Shown here in pieces: positions 1-7,549 of a DNA stretch of 13,353 bases; the stretch's first letter is position 1, and every line of letters begins with the position of its first letter. The notes under the pieces are model-generated. The model saw nothing but the letters and a program-made list of their open reading frames with translations. It ran no database searches and was not told where the DNA came from. A program made the translations under genes and the position numbers. Source of the stretch: Sphingomonadaceae bacterium (lineage in GTDB: Bacteria; Pseudomonadota; Alphaproteobacteria; Sphingomonadales; Sphingomonadaceae); contig CANEVG010000051.1 in assembly GCA_947442095.1 (NCBI GenBank), positions 1 to 13,353 on the forward strand, read 5' to 3'.

Positions 1-1088
1 CGATGCCGCTGGCGGGGGAATACACCGGACAGGTGATCAAGGACGGGCTCGTGCGGTTCCTGCGCGAACATGCGCCGAAGCTGGCGTCAAAGGCCGCGCT
101 GCCACCGGAGCCTATGGGCACCAACCTTGCGCCGCTGGCCGATGTCGTGCCCGCGCGCCCCTCCGGCTTCTGCACCGGCTGCCCCGAGCGCCCGATCTTC
201 ACCGCGATGAAGCTGGTGGAGAAGGAAATCGGCGAGTTTCACATCTCGGGCGATATCGGCTGCCACATCTTCTCGATTCTGCCGCCGTTCAACCTCGGCA
301 ACACCACGATGGGCTATGGGCTGGGCATGGCGGGGGCGGCGGCGTTCCAGTCCGATTCCAGCCAGCGTACCATCTCGGTGATGGGTGACGGCGGGTTCTG
401 GCACAATGGCCTCACCTCGGGCGTCGGCCACGCGGTGTTCAATCGCAACGACGGCGTGACGATCCTGGTCGACAACGGCTATTCAGCAGCGACGGGCGGG
501 CAGGACATTCTCTCCAGCCGCGCTGAAAACCGCACCCGCACCACCAAGCATCCGATGGAAAACGCGATCCGGGGGATCGGCGGCCAGTGGGTGCGCACCG
601 TGCGCAGCTATGATCTGGAGGCAATGACCGCCACGCTGACCGAGGCGATGACGACCCCCTTCAAAGGGCCGAAGATCATCATCGCGGAATCGGAATGCAT
701 GCTCAACAAGCAGCGACGCGTGAAGCCGCTTGTCGCCAAGGCGATCAAGGGCGGCAAGCGCGTGGTGAAGGAGCGCTTCGGCGTCGATGCCGATACCTGC
801 AGCGGCGATCATTCGTGCATTCGTCTTTCGGGCTGCCCCACCCTCACCTTGCGCGAGAATCCCGATCCGCTGCGAGATGATCCGGTGGTGCAAGTGCTGG
901 ATGATTGTGTGGGCTGCGGTCACTGCGGCGAGACGGCGCATGCCGCCGTGCTCTGCCCCAGCTTCTACCGCGCCGACATGGTGTTCAATCCCGGCCGCTG
1001 GGACCGCTTCCGGCAGCGGCTGCGCAGCGCGGTGATCAGCTTCTTTCAGGCCCGCGCCGCGCGGCGCCGCGCGCTAACCGCGTTCTGA
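1..1088 (+). CDS. iorA: Indolepyruvate ferredoxin oxidoreductase, alpha subunit (3' part)
   Basis: C-terminal half of the large subunit of indolepyruvate (arylpyruvate):ferredoxin oxidoreductase, which uses thiamine diphosphate and Fe-S clusters to oxidise arylpyruvates to aryl-acetyl-CoA plus CO2 in the cytoplasm. About 361 codons are visible; whole proteins of this type are around 700 residues, so the pyrimidine-binding half lies left of the window and the ATG at base 3 is internal. The TPP-binding motif runs from GDGG (384-395) to LVDN (ending 476). Near the 3' end are two ferredoxin-like Cys sets: C-X5-C-X5-CP (codons at 798, 816, 834), a degenerate first cluster, and C-X2-C-X2-C-X9-CP (906, 915, 924, 954), a normal second one. 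The TGA stop lies 2 nt before iorB, so the two are surely co-transcribed. The family call is secure. The preferred arylpyruvate cannot be read from the sequence. Confidence 0.93.
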   Translation, partial: MPLAGEYTGQVIKDGLVRFLREHAPKLASKAALPPEPMGTNLAPLADVVPARPSGFCTGCPERPIFTAMKLVEKEIGEFHISGDIGCHIFSILPPFNLGNTTMGYGLGMAGAAAFQSDSSQRTISVMGDGGFWHNGLTSGVGHAVFNRNDGVTILVDNGYSAATGGQDILSSRAENRTRTTKHPMENAIRGIGGQWVRTVRSYDLEAMTATLTEAMTTPFKGPKIIIAESECMLNKQRRVKPLVAKAIKGGKRVVKERFGVDADTCSGDHSCIRLSGCPTLTLRENPDPLRDDPVVQVLDDCVGCGHCGETAHAAVLCPSFYRADMVFNPGRWDRFRQRLRSAVISFFQARAARRRALTAF

Positions 1089-1090
1089 CC

Positions 1091-2608
1091 ATGGGCAGCA
1101 GCACGGTCCGTCCCATCAATATCGCGATTATGGCCCTGGGCGGCCAGGGCGGCGGGGTGATGGCCGACTGGACGGTACGCGCCGCCGAACTCGCGGGGTT
1201 CCGCGCGCAGTACACCTCGGTGCAAGGGGTCGCGCAGCGCACCGGCGCGACGATCTACTATATCGAACTGTTCCCCGAGACGGAAATCGCCGCGCGGGGC
1301 AAGGAGCCAGTGCTGGCGCTGATGCCGGTGCCCGGCGATGTCGATGTGGTGGTCGCATCGGAACTGATGGAAGCGGGCCGCGCGGTGATGCGCGGGTTTG
1401 TTACGCCCGAGCGCACCACCCTTATCGGCTCCACCCACCGCGTTTTCGCGATTGCCGAGAAGATCGCGATGGCCGACGGGCGCGCCGATGGCGGGGCGGT
1501 GCATGAGGCGGCGCAGGCCCGCGCCAAGCGCTGGATCAGTTTCGACATGGAAGCCACCGCGCGCGAAGGTGGCAGCGTGATCAGCGCAGTGATGTTCGGT
1601 GCGCTGGCCGGATCGGGCGCGCTGCCGATCCCGCGCGACGTGTTCGAGGCGGTGATCCGCGAAAGCGGCAAGACGGTTGCGGCCAATCTGGCGACCTTCG
1701 CGCTAGGGTTTGATCGTGCCTCGGGGATCGGCGCTGCGGCTGCGCCAGTTGCGGCGGAGGTGGCCGCCACGCCAGTGCCGCCCGCTGCCGTGAAGCCGCT
1801 GCTCGAGCGGATCGAGGCGGAACTGCCGTTCATCGCGCGCGAATTTGCCATCGAAGGTCTGCGCCGGACCCTCGACTTTCAGGACCTTCGCTACGGCGCG
1901 CTCTATCTCGACCGGCTGCAGCAAGCCGCCGCGTGGGATGCGGACCATGGCGGAACCACGCGTCGGCACGAGCTGATCCGCGAGCTTGCGCGCCATCTGG
2001 CGCTGTGGATGACCTTCGACGACACCTTCCGCGTTGCCGATCTCAAGACCCGCAAGAGCCGCTTCGAACGGTTCCGGGCCGAAGTGAACGCAGCACCCGA
2101 CCAGATCGTCGCGGTCACCGAATTCATGCACCCGCGCCTGAATGAAGTGGCGGATTCGCTGCCTGCTGGCCTCGGCCGCTGGGCCGCACAGCAGGCATGG
2201 CTCGGGCGCTGGTTTGCCAAGGGCCGCAAGGTCGAGACCAGCAGCCTGCGCGGCTTCCTGATGCTGAGCCTGCTGGCCAACGGTCGCCGCTGGCGCCGCT
2301 CCACCTTGCGCTTTCAGCGCGAGGATGCGGCCATCGCAGCGTGGCTCGAACGGGTGCGCCAGCTTGCAGCGAGCGACTACGCTGCGGCGGTCGAACTCGT
2401 GCGCTGCCAGAAGCTGATCCGGGGTTACGGCGAGACGCATGAGCGGGGCGCGCGCAATTTCGCTCTGATCGTAGCGGCGCTGGATGCTGGCATCCACGGA
2501 GCGGGTATAGCCGCGCGCATCCGGCGGCTGCGCGAGGCGGCGCTGGCGGATGAAAAGGGCACAAGGCTGGCCGAAGTGCTGGCAGAAGTGCCGGTCCGGG
2601 CGGCCTGA
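1091..2608 (+). CDS. iorB: Indolepyruvate ferredoxin oxidoreductase, beta subunit with C-terminal extension
   Basis: Small (gamma/beta-type) subunit that completes the IorAB enzyme. The 505-residue protein begins with a pyruvate-ferredoxin-oxidoreductase gamma-type domain (about residues 9-205, with GGQGGGV at 17-23 and QGVAQRTGA following). An Ala/Pro-rich linker (about 212-238) leads to a helical, Arg/Leu-rich C-terminal domain (about 240-505). Archaeal IorB is only about 200 residues; the extension is a known proteobacterial arrangement (DUF6537-like from memory) of unclear role. I chose the ATG at 1091 because it follows the iorA stop by 2 nt and the conserved fold starts about nine residues in; the open frame continues upstream only over iorA. 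There is no strong Shine-Dalgarno sequence, which fits translational coupling to iorA. The stop abuts the stop of the opposing Rid gene with no base between them and no visible terminator. Confidence 0.92.
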   Translation: MGSSTVRPINIAIMALGGQGGGVMADWTVRAAELAGFRAQYTSVQGVAQRTGATIYYIELFPETEIAARGKEPVLALMPVPGDVDVVVASELMEAGRAVMRGFVTPERTTLIGSTHRVFAIAEKIAMADGRADGGAVHEAAQARAKRWISFDMEATAREGGSVISAVMFGALAGSGALPIPRDVFEAVIRESGKTVAANLATFALGFDRASGIGAAAAPVAAEVAATPVPPAAVKPLLERIEAELPFIAREFAIEGLRRTLDFQDLRYGALYLDRLQQAAAWDADHGGTTRRHELIRELARHLALWMTFDDTFRVADLKTRKSRFERFRAEVNAAPDQIVAVTEFMHPRLNEVADSLPAGLGRWAAQQAWLGRWFAKGRKVETSSLRGFLMLSLLANGRRWRRSTLRFQREDAAIAAWLERVRQLAASDYAAAVELVRCQKLIRGYGETHERGARNFALIVAALDAGIHGAGIAARIRRLREAALADEKGTRLAEVLAEVPVRAA

Positions 2609-2998
2609 TCAGTCCGGAATTACCGCCGTCACCTCGATCTCGATCTGCGCTTCGGCTTCCATCAGCGCGACCACTTGCACCACTGCCATCACCGGGAAAT
2701 GCTTGCCCATGATCTCGCGGTAGACCGCGCCGATCTCCCGGCCATGCGCCAGATAATCATCGCGGCTGGTGATATACCAGGTCATGCGAACCACATGTTC
2801 GGGCCGCGCGCCGCCTTCGGCCAGGATCGCGATGATGTTGTGCAGCGTCTGCCGGAACTGGGCGACAAGGCCTGCGGGAAAGCACCCTTGGGCATCCCAG
2901 CCGACGATCCCGGCCAGAAATACCTGCTGCCCGCGTACGGCGATTCCGTTTGCATAACCCTTGGGACGGGGCCAGCCTTCCGGTTGCAGAACCTTCAT
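2609..2998 (-). CDS. Rid (YjgF/YER057c/UK114) family protein
   Basis: A 129-residue protein that fits one Rid domain, a family of small trimeric cytoplasmic proteins. RidA itself hydrolyses reactive enamine/imine intermediates; relatives sit in catabolic clusters (for example 2-aminomuconate deaminases). Visible family features are the N-terminal QPEGWPRPKGYANG segment, VFLAGIVGWD (26-35), the central RMTWYIT (71-77) and the C-terminal EIEVTAVIP with the conserved Glu. The Arg that binds substrate carboxylate in RidA (E. coli Arg105) aligns by eye with Met104, in FPVMAVVQV. The protein therefore probably belongs to a Rid subgroup without that Arg, and classical imine deaminase activity should not be assumed. 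The ATG has a good GAGGAGG ribosome site 3 nt upstream. It lies 111 nt downstream of the alpha/beta hydrolase on the same strand and may be co-transcribed or have its own promoter (see 3042-3061). Confidence 0.88.
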   Translation of the reverse strand: MKVLQPEGWPRPKGYANGIAVRGQQVFLAGIVGWDAQGCFPAGLVAQFRQTLHNIIAILAEGGARPEHVVRMTWYITSRDDYLAHGREIGAVYREIMGKHFPVMAVVQVVALMEAEAQIEIEVTAVIPD

Positions 2999-3041
2999 AA
3001 GCCTCCTCTGGTGCGCCTTGACCGGGCGTATTCGCCTTTGG

Positions 3042-3061
3042 ATATTTTAAACTTGAAATAT
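3042..3061. promoter_or_regulatory. AT-rich inverted repeat upstream of the Rid gene
   Basis: In the 111-nt gap between the alpha/beta hydrolase stop and the Rid start is an AT-rich island in otherwise GC-rich DNA. It contains a perfect 6-bp inverted repeat, ATATTT (3042-3047), an 8-nt spacer, then AAATAT (3056-3061), giving 20 bp of dyad symmetry about 45-55 bp upstream of the Rid ATG. That placement suits an operator or promoter core. The regulator is unknown; a MarR-family product (10449-11036) is encoded nearby, but linking the two is speculation. No clear sigma70 hexamer pair could be assigned. Confidence 0.35.
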
Positions 3062-3109
3062 TGTCCAGCCAAAGCCTGCGGCGAACCTCGACGCGGTCTG
3101 GCCAGCCGC

Positions 3110-3934
3110 TCAGCCGGAGCAGTGATCCGCCACCAGCCTGCGGAACAGGGGCCCATGCTCGATCATCGTCCAGTGCCCGCACTTGGCAATGGTATGGAGC
3201 TGCGAATTGGGCAGATGCTGGTGCAGGTTCCACGAAACTTGCGGATCGACCACCCTATCATCGCGCCCGTGGACGAGCAGCGTTTCATGGGTGATGGTCT
3301 GCAGCACATTGATAGGCAGACACTGCGCATCGAGCCAGCGCTGGCGCGGCGCGGGAAACAGCTTGTGGAAGTGATCGAGCGCGCCCGGCCGCGAACAGGC
3401 CTTGAGCCGCATCGCCACAAGCTCATCGGTGATCAGCGCCTGGTTCCACGCCATCACGCCCATCGCCCTCTTCATGTGCTCCGCCGTCGGCTTGAAATCC
3501 CACAGCAGTTCGAGGTTCTCGTTAACGCGCACGGGCCAGCCCCCCGGCCCCATCAGCACCAGCCGGTCGAACCGCTCGGGATGCCGGGAGGCGAGCCACA
3601 GCGCGAGCGAGCCGCCGAAGCTGTTGCCCACGATATGCGCCTTTTCGATCCCGAGCCCGTCCATGAGCGCGATGATCTGATCGACCCAGGAATCCATGAA
3701 GCGGAATTCGAAATCGGCCGGGGTTTCGGTGTAGCCGAAGCCGACCAGATCGGGCGCGATCACGCGGAAGCGGTCTTTCATTTCGGGAATGAACGTGCGC
3801 CAGTTGGCCCAGCCGCACACCCCTGCCCCCGAACCATGCAGCACCAGCATCGCAGGCCCGCTGCCATGGTCATGGATATTGGTGCGGTAGCTACCTGTCT
3901 GCACGAACTGGCCGATTTCAGGGTTCTCGCTCAT
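3110..3934 (-). CDS. Alpha/beta-fold hydrolase, meta-cleavage-product hydrolase type
   Basis: A 274-residue cytoplasmic alpha/beta hydrolase. The oxyanion-hole region is HGSGAGVCGWANW (33-45), the strand-4 turn is PDLVGFGYT (61-69), and the nucleophile elbow is GNSFGG with Ser105. The remaining triad residues are very likely Asp226 (HGRDDRVV) and His254 (KCGHWTMIEH). The HGSGxGxxGWxNW and CGHW-x3-EH signatures are closest to C-C hydrolases that split ring meta-cleavage products (BphD/XylF/DmpD type), though amide- or ester-cleaving relatives share the fold. I start it at the ATG 3932-3934 because GGAGA stands 6 nt upstream and the conserved sequence begins near residue 15; the frame stays open upstream, but that part overlaps the divergent promoter region and the opposing gene. 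It is divergent from the FAD dehydrogenase genes. The ring-cleavage role is inferred; no ring-cleaving dioxygenase is in the window. Confidence 0.87.
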   Translation of the reverse strand: MSENPEIGQFVQTGSYRTNIHDHGSGPAMLVLHGSGAGVCGWANWRTFIPEMKDRFRVIAPDLVGFGYTETPADFEFRFMDSWVDQIIALMDGLGIEKAHIVGNSFGGSLALWLASRHPERFDRLVLMGPGGWPVRVNENLELLWDFKPTAEHMKRAMGVMAWNQALITDELVAMRLKACSRPGALDHFHKLFPAPRQRWLDAQCLPINVLQTITHETLLVHGRDDRVVDPQVSWNLHQHLPNSQLHTIAKCGHWTMIEHGPLFRRLVADHCSG

Positions 3935-4076
3935 GCTGTCTCTCCGCCAAAGCTTGCATCGAAGTTCAATCGAAATTCTACCGCGTCGATAGCGCGCGCG
4001 CGGCCTAAGCTCAAAATGATTCTGGACAGCCGGGCAATTTAGTTTAGGCTTCAAACATATTACTAGACCGGAGTGC
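3935..4076. promoter_or_regulatory. Divergent intergenic region with a tandem 10-bp direct repeat
   Basis: This 142-bp region must hold the promoters of both the leftward hydrolase/Rid genes and the rightward dehydrogenase genes. At 3958-3967 and 3969-3978 lie two near-identical 10-mers, ATCGAAGTTC and ATCGAAATTC, repeating every 11 bp (one helical turn). Each contains a GAA-N-TTC dyad, as an operator bound by tandem dimers might. They sit 24-44 bp upstream of the hydrolase ATG. The stretch 4034-4066 is AT-rich and probably contains the rightward promoter, but I cannot assign hexamers with confidence. The rightward gene has a close GGAG ribosome site (4070-4073). Confidence 0.4.
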
Positions 4077-4661
4077 ATGCAGATCGAGCAAGCCTTTGAC
4101 GGACTGGCCCCAAACCGGCGGACTTTGCTAAAGTCCGCAGCCTTCGGCCTGTTCGCCTTCAAGGTTGCCGGGGCCGACATGCTGCTCTCCCCGGCAGAAG
4201 CCCGTGCCCGGCGCGCGGCGCTCAGCAAGCTGTCAGCCGAGGATGCCGCGCGGCTTGAAGCCTTTGGCGAAGCGCTGGTTCCCGGTGCCCGCGCGGCTGG
4301 GCTCGCGCATTTCGTCGATGCCAATCTGGCACGCCCGCATGGCGAATCGCTGCTGACAGTGCGCTATCTCGATGTGCTGCCGCCGCATCATACGTTTTAC
4401 AAGGCCGGGCTTGCCGCGCTCGATGCCGCCAGCCGCGCTGTGCTCGGCGGGCCGTTCGAGGGTGTTTCGGCGGCAGCGGCGAGGCCTCTGATCGCGGCGA
4501 TGTTGCCCGGCACGATTGCCCCGTGGACCGGCCCGCCGCCTGCGCTGTTCTATCTCGCCGTGCGCAGCGATGCGGCGGATCTGGTCTATGGCACGCGTGC
4601 GGCCTTCGCGCGCATGCAGGTGCCTTACATGGCCCACATTGAACCAGCGACGGACTGGTAA
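4077..4661 (+). CDS. Tat-signal small subunit of an FAD dehydrogenase (gluconate 2-dehydrogenase subunit 3 family)
   Basis: A 194-residue protein with a twin-arginine signal, NRRTLLK at 13-19, followed by a hydrophobic stretch (about 20-37) ending near PAEARA. The mature part, with SAEDAARLEAFGEALVPGARAAG and a C-terminal YxA/ATDW-type end, matches gluconate 2-dehydrogenase subunit 3, the small partner of membrane-associated gluconate, sorbitol and FAD-glucose dehydrogenases. In characterised systems this subunit carries the Tat signal for the complex, and the signal-less flavoprotein is exported bound to it. The GMC flavoprotein starts 4 nt after this stop, so the pair is one transcriptional and translational unit. 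The start at 4077 has GGAG 3 nt upstream and places the RR motif at the usual distance from the N-terminus. A Lys at residue 29 inside the hydrophobic stretch is slightly unusual. Confidence 0.82.
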   Translation: MQIEQAFDGLAPNRRTLLKSAAFGLFAFKVAGADMLLSPAEARARRAALSKLSAEDAARLEAFGEALVPGARAAGLAHFVDANLARPHGESLLTVRYLDVLPPHHTFYKAGLAALDAASRAVLGGPFEGVSAAAARPLIAAMLPGTIAPWTGPPPALFYLAVRSDAADLVYGTRAAFARMQVPYMAHIEPATDW

Positions 4662-4665
4662 GCGC

Positions 4666-6234
4666 ATGAAGCTCCCCGAACGGACTGACGCGGTGATCGT
4701 GGGGGCTGGCGCTGCCGGAAACCTCTATGCCGCTGTGCTGGCCGAATCGGGCAAATCGGTGCTGGTGCTCGATCCCGGACCGGCCTGGAAATCGGCCGAT
4801 CTCATCAGTTCGTCGATCTGGTCGCGCCGGTTGCGCTGGGGCGGCCCGGCGATCGAATCGACCGGCAGGCACGCCTTCGGCGCGGGTTTCAACACCGGGT
4901 GGGGCACCGGCGGCGCGGCGCTCCACCACTATGGCACATGGCCGCGCCTGATGCCGTCCGACTTCACGATGAAAGCGGATTTCGGCAAGGGGCTGGATTG
5001 GCCGATCAGCTACGACGACCTGCGTCCGTTCTACGACCGCATTCAGGAAGAAGTCGGCCTATCGGGCGATGCAGAAGCGGAAGTGTGGCGTCCGGCGGGC
5101 GCGCCCTATCCCCTGCCCCCGCTGCAGCAGTTTGCGCAGGCGCGGCTGCTGGCGAGGGGCTTTCACGCGCTGGACATGAAGACCGCGCCGAGCCCGATGG
5201 CAATCCTCTCGCAAGATTACAAAGGCCGTCCGGCCTGCCTCTATGATGGCTGGTGCGATGCCGGCTGCCCGACCGGCGCGCTCGCCAATCCGCTGGTCAC
5301 CTTCCATCCGCGCGCCGTAAAGGCCGGTGCGCGCTTCCTGAACGGCGCGCATGTCACGCAGTTGGTGCCGGGCAAGACCGCACGGACGGCGGCGGGGGTT
5401 GAGTACATCGACAGCACTGGCACCAGGCGAACCGCGCTCGCCGACATGGTCATTCTGGCCGCCTCCACCATCGCCAATCCGGCGATCCTGCTCGGAAGCA
5501 CGGGCGGCGACTGGAGCCAGGGCGCGGGCAATTCTTCCGGGCTGGTCGGTCGCTATTTCATGACCCACTCGATCGCCTCGGTTTACGGCTTCTTCGATGG
5601 GGAGGAGACCGAGAACTACATGGGCGTGACCGGCGCGCAGGCCACGAACATGGATCATTACGGCAAGGAAAGCCTTGGCGGCGGGGCCTTCGGCAGCCTG
5701 CAGTGGCAGCTTGCGCCCACGATGAAGCCTAATGATCTGCTGGGCGTGGCCATGGCGCGGGCCGACCTGTTCGGGCCGGAACTCACCGCGTTCATGGACC
5801 GCGCGGTGCACCATCTGGCAGTGATGTTCGGCTTTGGCGAAGGCTTGCCCCTGCTCGAAAACCGTGTCGAGCTCTCGGACCGGACCGGCCCCGGCGGCGT
5901 GAAGACCCCGCGCGTGGTGCACACGTTCGCTCCGGAATCGGTGAAGGTTTCGCAAAGCGCAGCACAGCTCGGGCTCAAGATCATCACGGCGGGCGGTGCG
6001 GCGCAGCCCTGGGCGGGCCCGATGGCGACCGCGCACATGATGGGCGGCACGATCATGGGCAGCGAGGCGCGCACGTCGGTGACCGACAGCTTCGGGCGCA
6101 GCCACGATATCGACAATCTGATCATCGCGGGGCCGGGACTGTTTCCCACGGCGGGGGCGATGAACCCCAACTTCACCAACCACGCACTGGCGCTGCGCGG
6201 TGCCGAGCATGCCGCCGCGCGCTGGCTCTCATAA
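4666..6234 (+). CDS. GMC-family FAD oxidoreductase with predicted 3Fe-4S motif (dehydrogenase large subunit)
   Basis: A 522-residue flavoprotein of the glucose-methanol-choline family. The FAD-binding dinucleotide motif GAGAAG is at residues 13-18, with an acidic strand end (VLVLD) after it. A Cys set C-X5-C-X3-C-P (Cys191, Cys197, Cys201) matches the pattern that holds the 3Fe-4S cluster in bacterial FAD-dependent glucose dehydrogenase and related gluconate/sorbitol dehydrogenases. The C-terminal active site includes His457 (TAHMMGG) and the conserved NPNFTNHALALR block (His506), and GPGLFPTAG belongs to the second FAD-contact region. It has no signal peptide, so periplasmic export with the Tat-signal small subunit just upstream is expected. 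Such enzymes normally oxidise a sugar, polyol or alcohol and pass electrons to a multiheme cytochrome c subunit; none is encoded downstream here. Substrate unknown. The start at 4666 is the first ATG after the upstream stop and directly precedes the FAD motif. Confidence 0.88.
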   Translation: MKLPERTDAVIVGAGAAGNLYAAVLAESGKSVLVLDPGPAWKSADLISSSIWSRRLRWGGPAIESTGRHAFGAGFNTGWGTGGAALHHYGTWPRLMPSDFTMKADFGKGLDWPISYDDLRPFYDRIQEEVGLSGDAEAEVWRPAGAPYPLPPLQQFAQARLLARGFHALDMKTAPSPMAILSQDYKGRPACLYDGWCDAGCPTGALANPLVTFHPRAVKAGARFLNGAHVTQLVPGKTARTAAGVEYIDSTGTRRTALADMVILAASTIANPAILLGSTGGDWSQGAGNSSGLVGRYFMTHSIASVYGFFDGEETENYMGVTGAQATNMDHYGKESLGGGAFGSLQWQLAPTMKPNDLLGVAMARADLFGPELTAFMDRAVHHLAVMFGFGEGLPLLENRVELSDRTGPGGVKTPRVVHTFAPESVKVSQSAAQLGLKIITAGGAAQPWAGPMATAHMMGGTIMGSEARTSVTDSFGRSHDIDNLIIAGPGLFPTAGAMNPNFTNHALALRGAEHAAARWLS

Positions 6235-6279
6235 TATGAGAGCAGGCCCGGACGTTAAATTGACTTTCTATTGAAATTT

Positions 6280-6295
6280 GCCATCTTCGGATGGC
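6280..6295 (+). promoter_or_regulatory. UUCG-tetraloop hairpin in the receptor-gene leader
   Basis: The 175-nt gap between the GMC gene and the receptor gene holds a compact hairpin: GCCATC (6280-6285), loop TTCG, GATGGC (6290-6295). C(UUCG)G is an exceptionally stable RNA tetraloop. No T-run follows, so it is a poor intrinsic terminator; it could protect or process the transcript, or stabilise the 3' end of the dehydrogenase mRNA. Just upstream, 6255-6280 is AT-rich with TTGACT at 6260-6265 as a possible -35 element, but a convincing -10 is missing. The receptor ATG at 6410 is preceded by a strong AAAGGGGAG (6397-6405). Confidence 0.4.
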
Positions 6296-6970
6296 CGCAC
6301 GAGTTCCGACGCCTTCATAAAGTGCGCGGAAAAGGACACCGGAACGCAGGATCCGGCAAGACACAGGCACCTGGGCACTTTGCCGAGGGGGGAAGCAAAG
6401 GGGAGTACCATGAGAACCATCACGAGAATGACGCTCTGTGCATGCGCCGGCACTTTGGCCATCGCCTGGTCGCTACCCGCCTTGGCGCAAGAGGCCGCAC
6501 CGCAGGCTGCGCAATCGGCCGACGAAGACCAATCGGTGCTGAGCGGCGAGATTGTCGTCACCGCGCAGAAGCGGCAGGAAAACGTCCAGAACGTCGGCAT
6601 TGCGATCACCGCCTATTCGGGCGACCAGCTGCGTGCGCTGGGTATCCAGCGCAGCTCCGATGTGGCGGGCTTCTCACCGGGCGTTTCGATCTCAGGCAGC
6701 CTTGCCGGGCAGAACACCCAGTTCACCATTCGCGGCGTGGTCCAGAACGATTTCAACGACATCGTGGAGGCCCCCAACGCGGTCTATCTCGATGAAGGCT
6801 ATATCGCGATCGCGCAGGGACAATCTTTCGCGGTGTTCGATATCGACCGGGTCGAAGTGCTTAAAGGCCCGCAAGGCACCCTTTTCGGCCGCAACGCGAC
6901 GGGCGGCCTGATCCACTACATCAGCCACCTGCCCTCGCTCACCAAGTGGGAAGGCTATGTCGATGCGCGC

Positions 6971-6973
6971 TAA
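6971..6973 (+). other. In-frame TAA inside the receptor gene
   Basis: The codon order around the stop is GTC GAT GCG CGC TAA GGC ATC ATG GAC. Receptors of this family often read VDARYG here, so a Tyr codon (TAC or TAT) changed by one base to TAA explains it. The same frame is open on both sides. An ATG at 6980 could allow re-initiation, but the product would lack the signal peptide and plug and could not be a working receptor. Confidence 0.85.
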
Positions 6974-7549
6974 GGCATCATGGACAGCACGTCCAATCCG
7001 GGCGTGTTCACGCTCGAAGGCGCCGTCGGCGGGCCGATCAGCGACAAGGTCGCGGTGCGCGCCGCGGGCCGCTGGAACAAGCAGGAGCCCTATCTCAAGA
7101 ACCTCTATCCGCTTGGCGCGGTGGGCGGATCACCGGGGATCGGTGCCGGAGCCGATCTTGGCGACGACGACACGCTGGCCGGACGCTTCACGATTCTGGC
7201 CGAGCCGACTTCGAACACCCAGTTCATCCTTTCAGCCAATGGTTCGCGTTCGAAGGTCAACACCGGCCCTTATACGCAGAAGGCCACGATCGCGCAGTTC
7301 GATGCGAACGGCGAGCTGATCAACGTGCTCGATGTCGGCCCCAATGAAACGCGCGCCTCGATCGGCGTGCCGGGCGGGCCGCGCGTCATCAACGGCGATG
7401 CCGGGTCGGATCTCAACAACGACGGCATTTTCGGCGGTCCTGGCGAAATCTATGGCCGTGCGCCGGGTGCGGACTTCTTTGGCTACAGAGCGCCGGACCC
7501 CAAGACCCGCACGCTTTCGAGCGACTTTGCCTTCGAGAATCAGGGCCGT

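Noticed and set aside
3988..4002. Alternating GC run (GCGCGCGCGCG) as Z-DNA or a repeat element
   Set aside because: Only about 11-12 bp and expected by chance in DNA this GC-rich.
2675..4042. Long open frame on the + strand (455 codons) across the hydrolase and Rid genes
   Set aside because: It is antisense to two well-recognised genes, is rich in His/Arg/Pro typical of a GC-rich shadow frame, and resembles no protein family.
3110..4324. 404-residue version of the alpha/beta hydrolase starting far upstream
   Set aside because: The extra 130 residues overlap the divergent promoter region and the opposing small-subunit gene and are not hydrolase-like; the ATG at 3934 has a good ribosome site.
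5059..6210. 383-codon minus-strand frame inside the GMC gene
   Set aside because: It mirrors the codon pattern of the GMC flavoprotein, has Arg/His-rich low-quality sequence and shows no motif.
6271..6795. ORF starting at 6271 in the receptor leader
   Set aside because: It begins in the untranslated leader and runs out of frame through the receptor's signal peptide and plug; no ribosome site or family resemblance.
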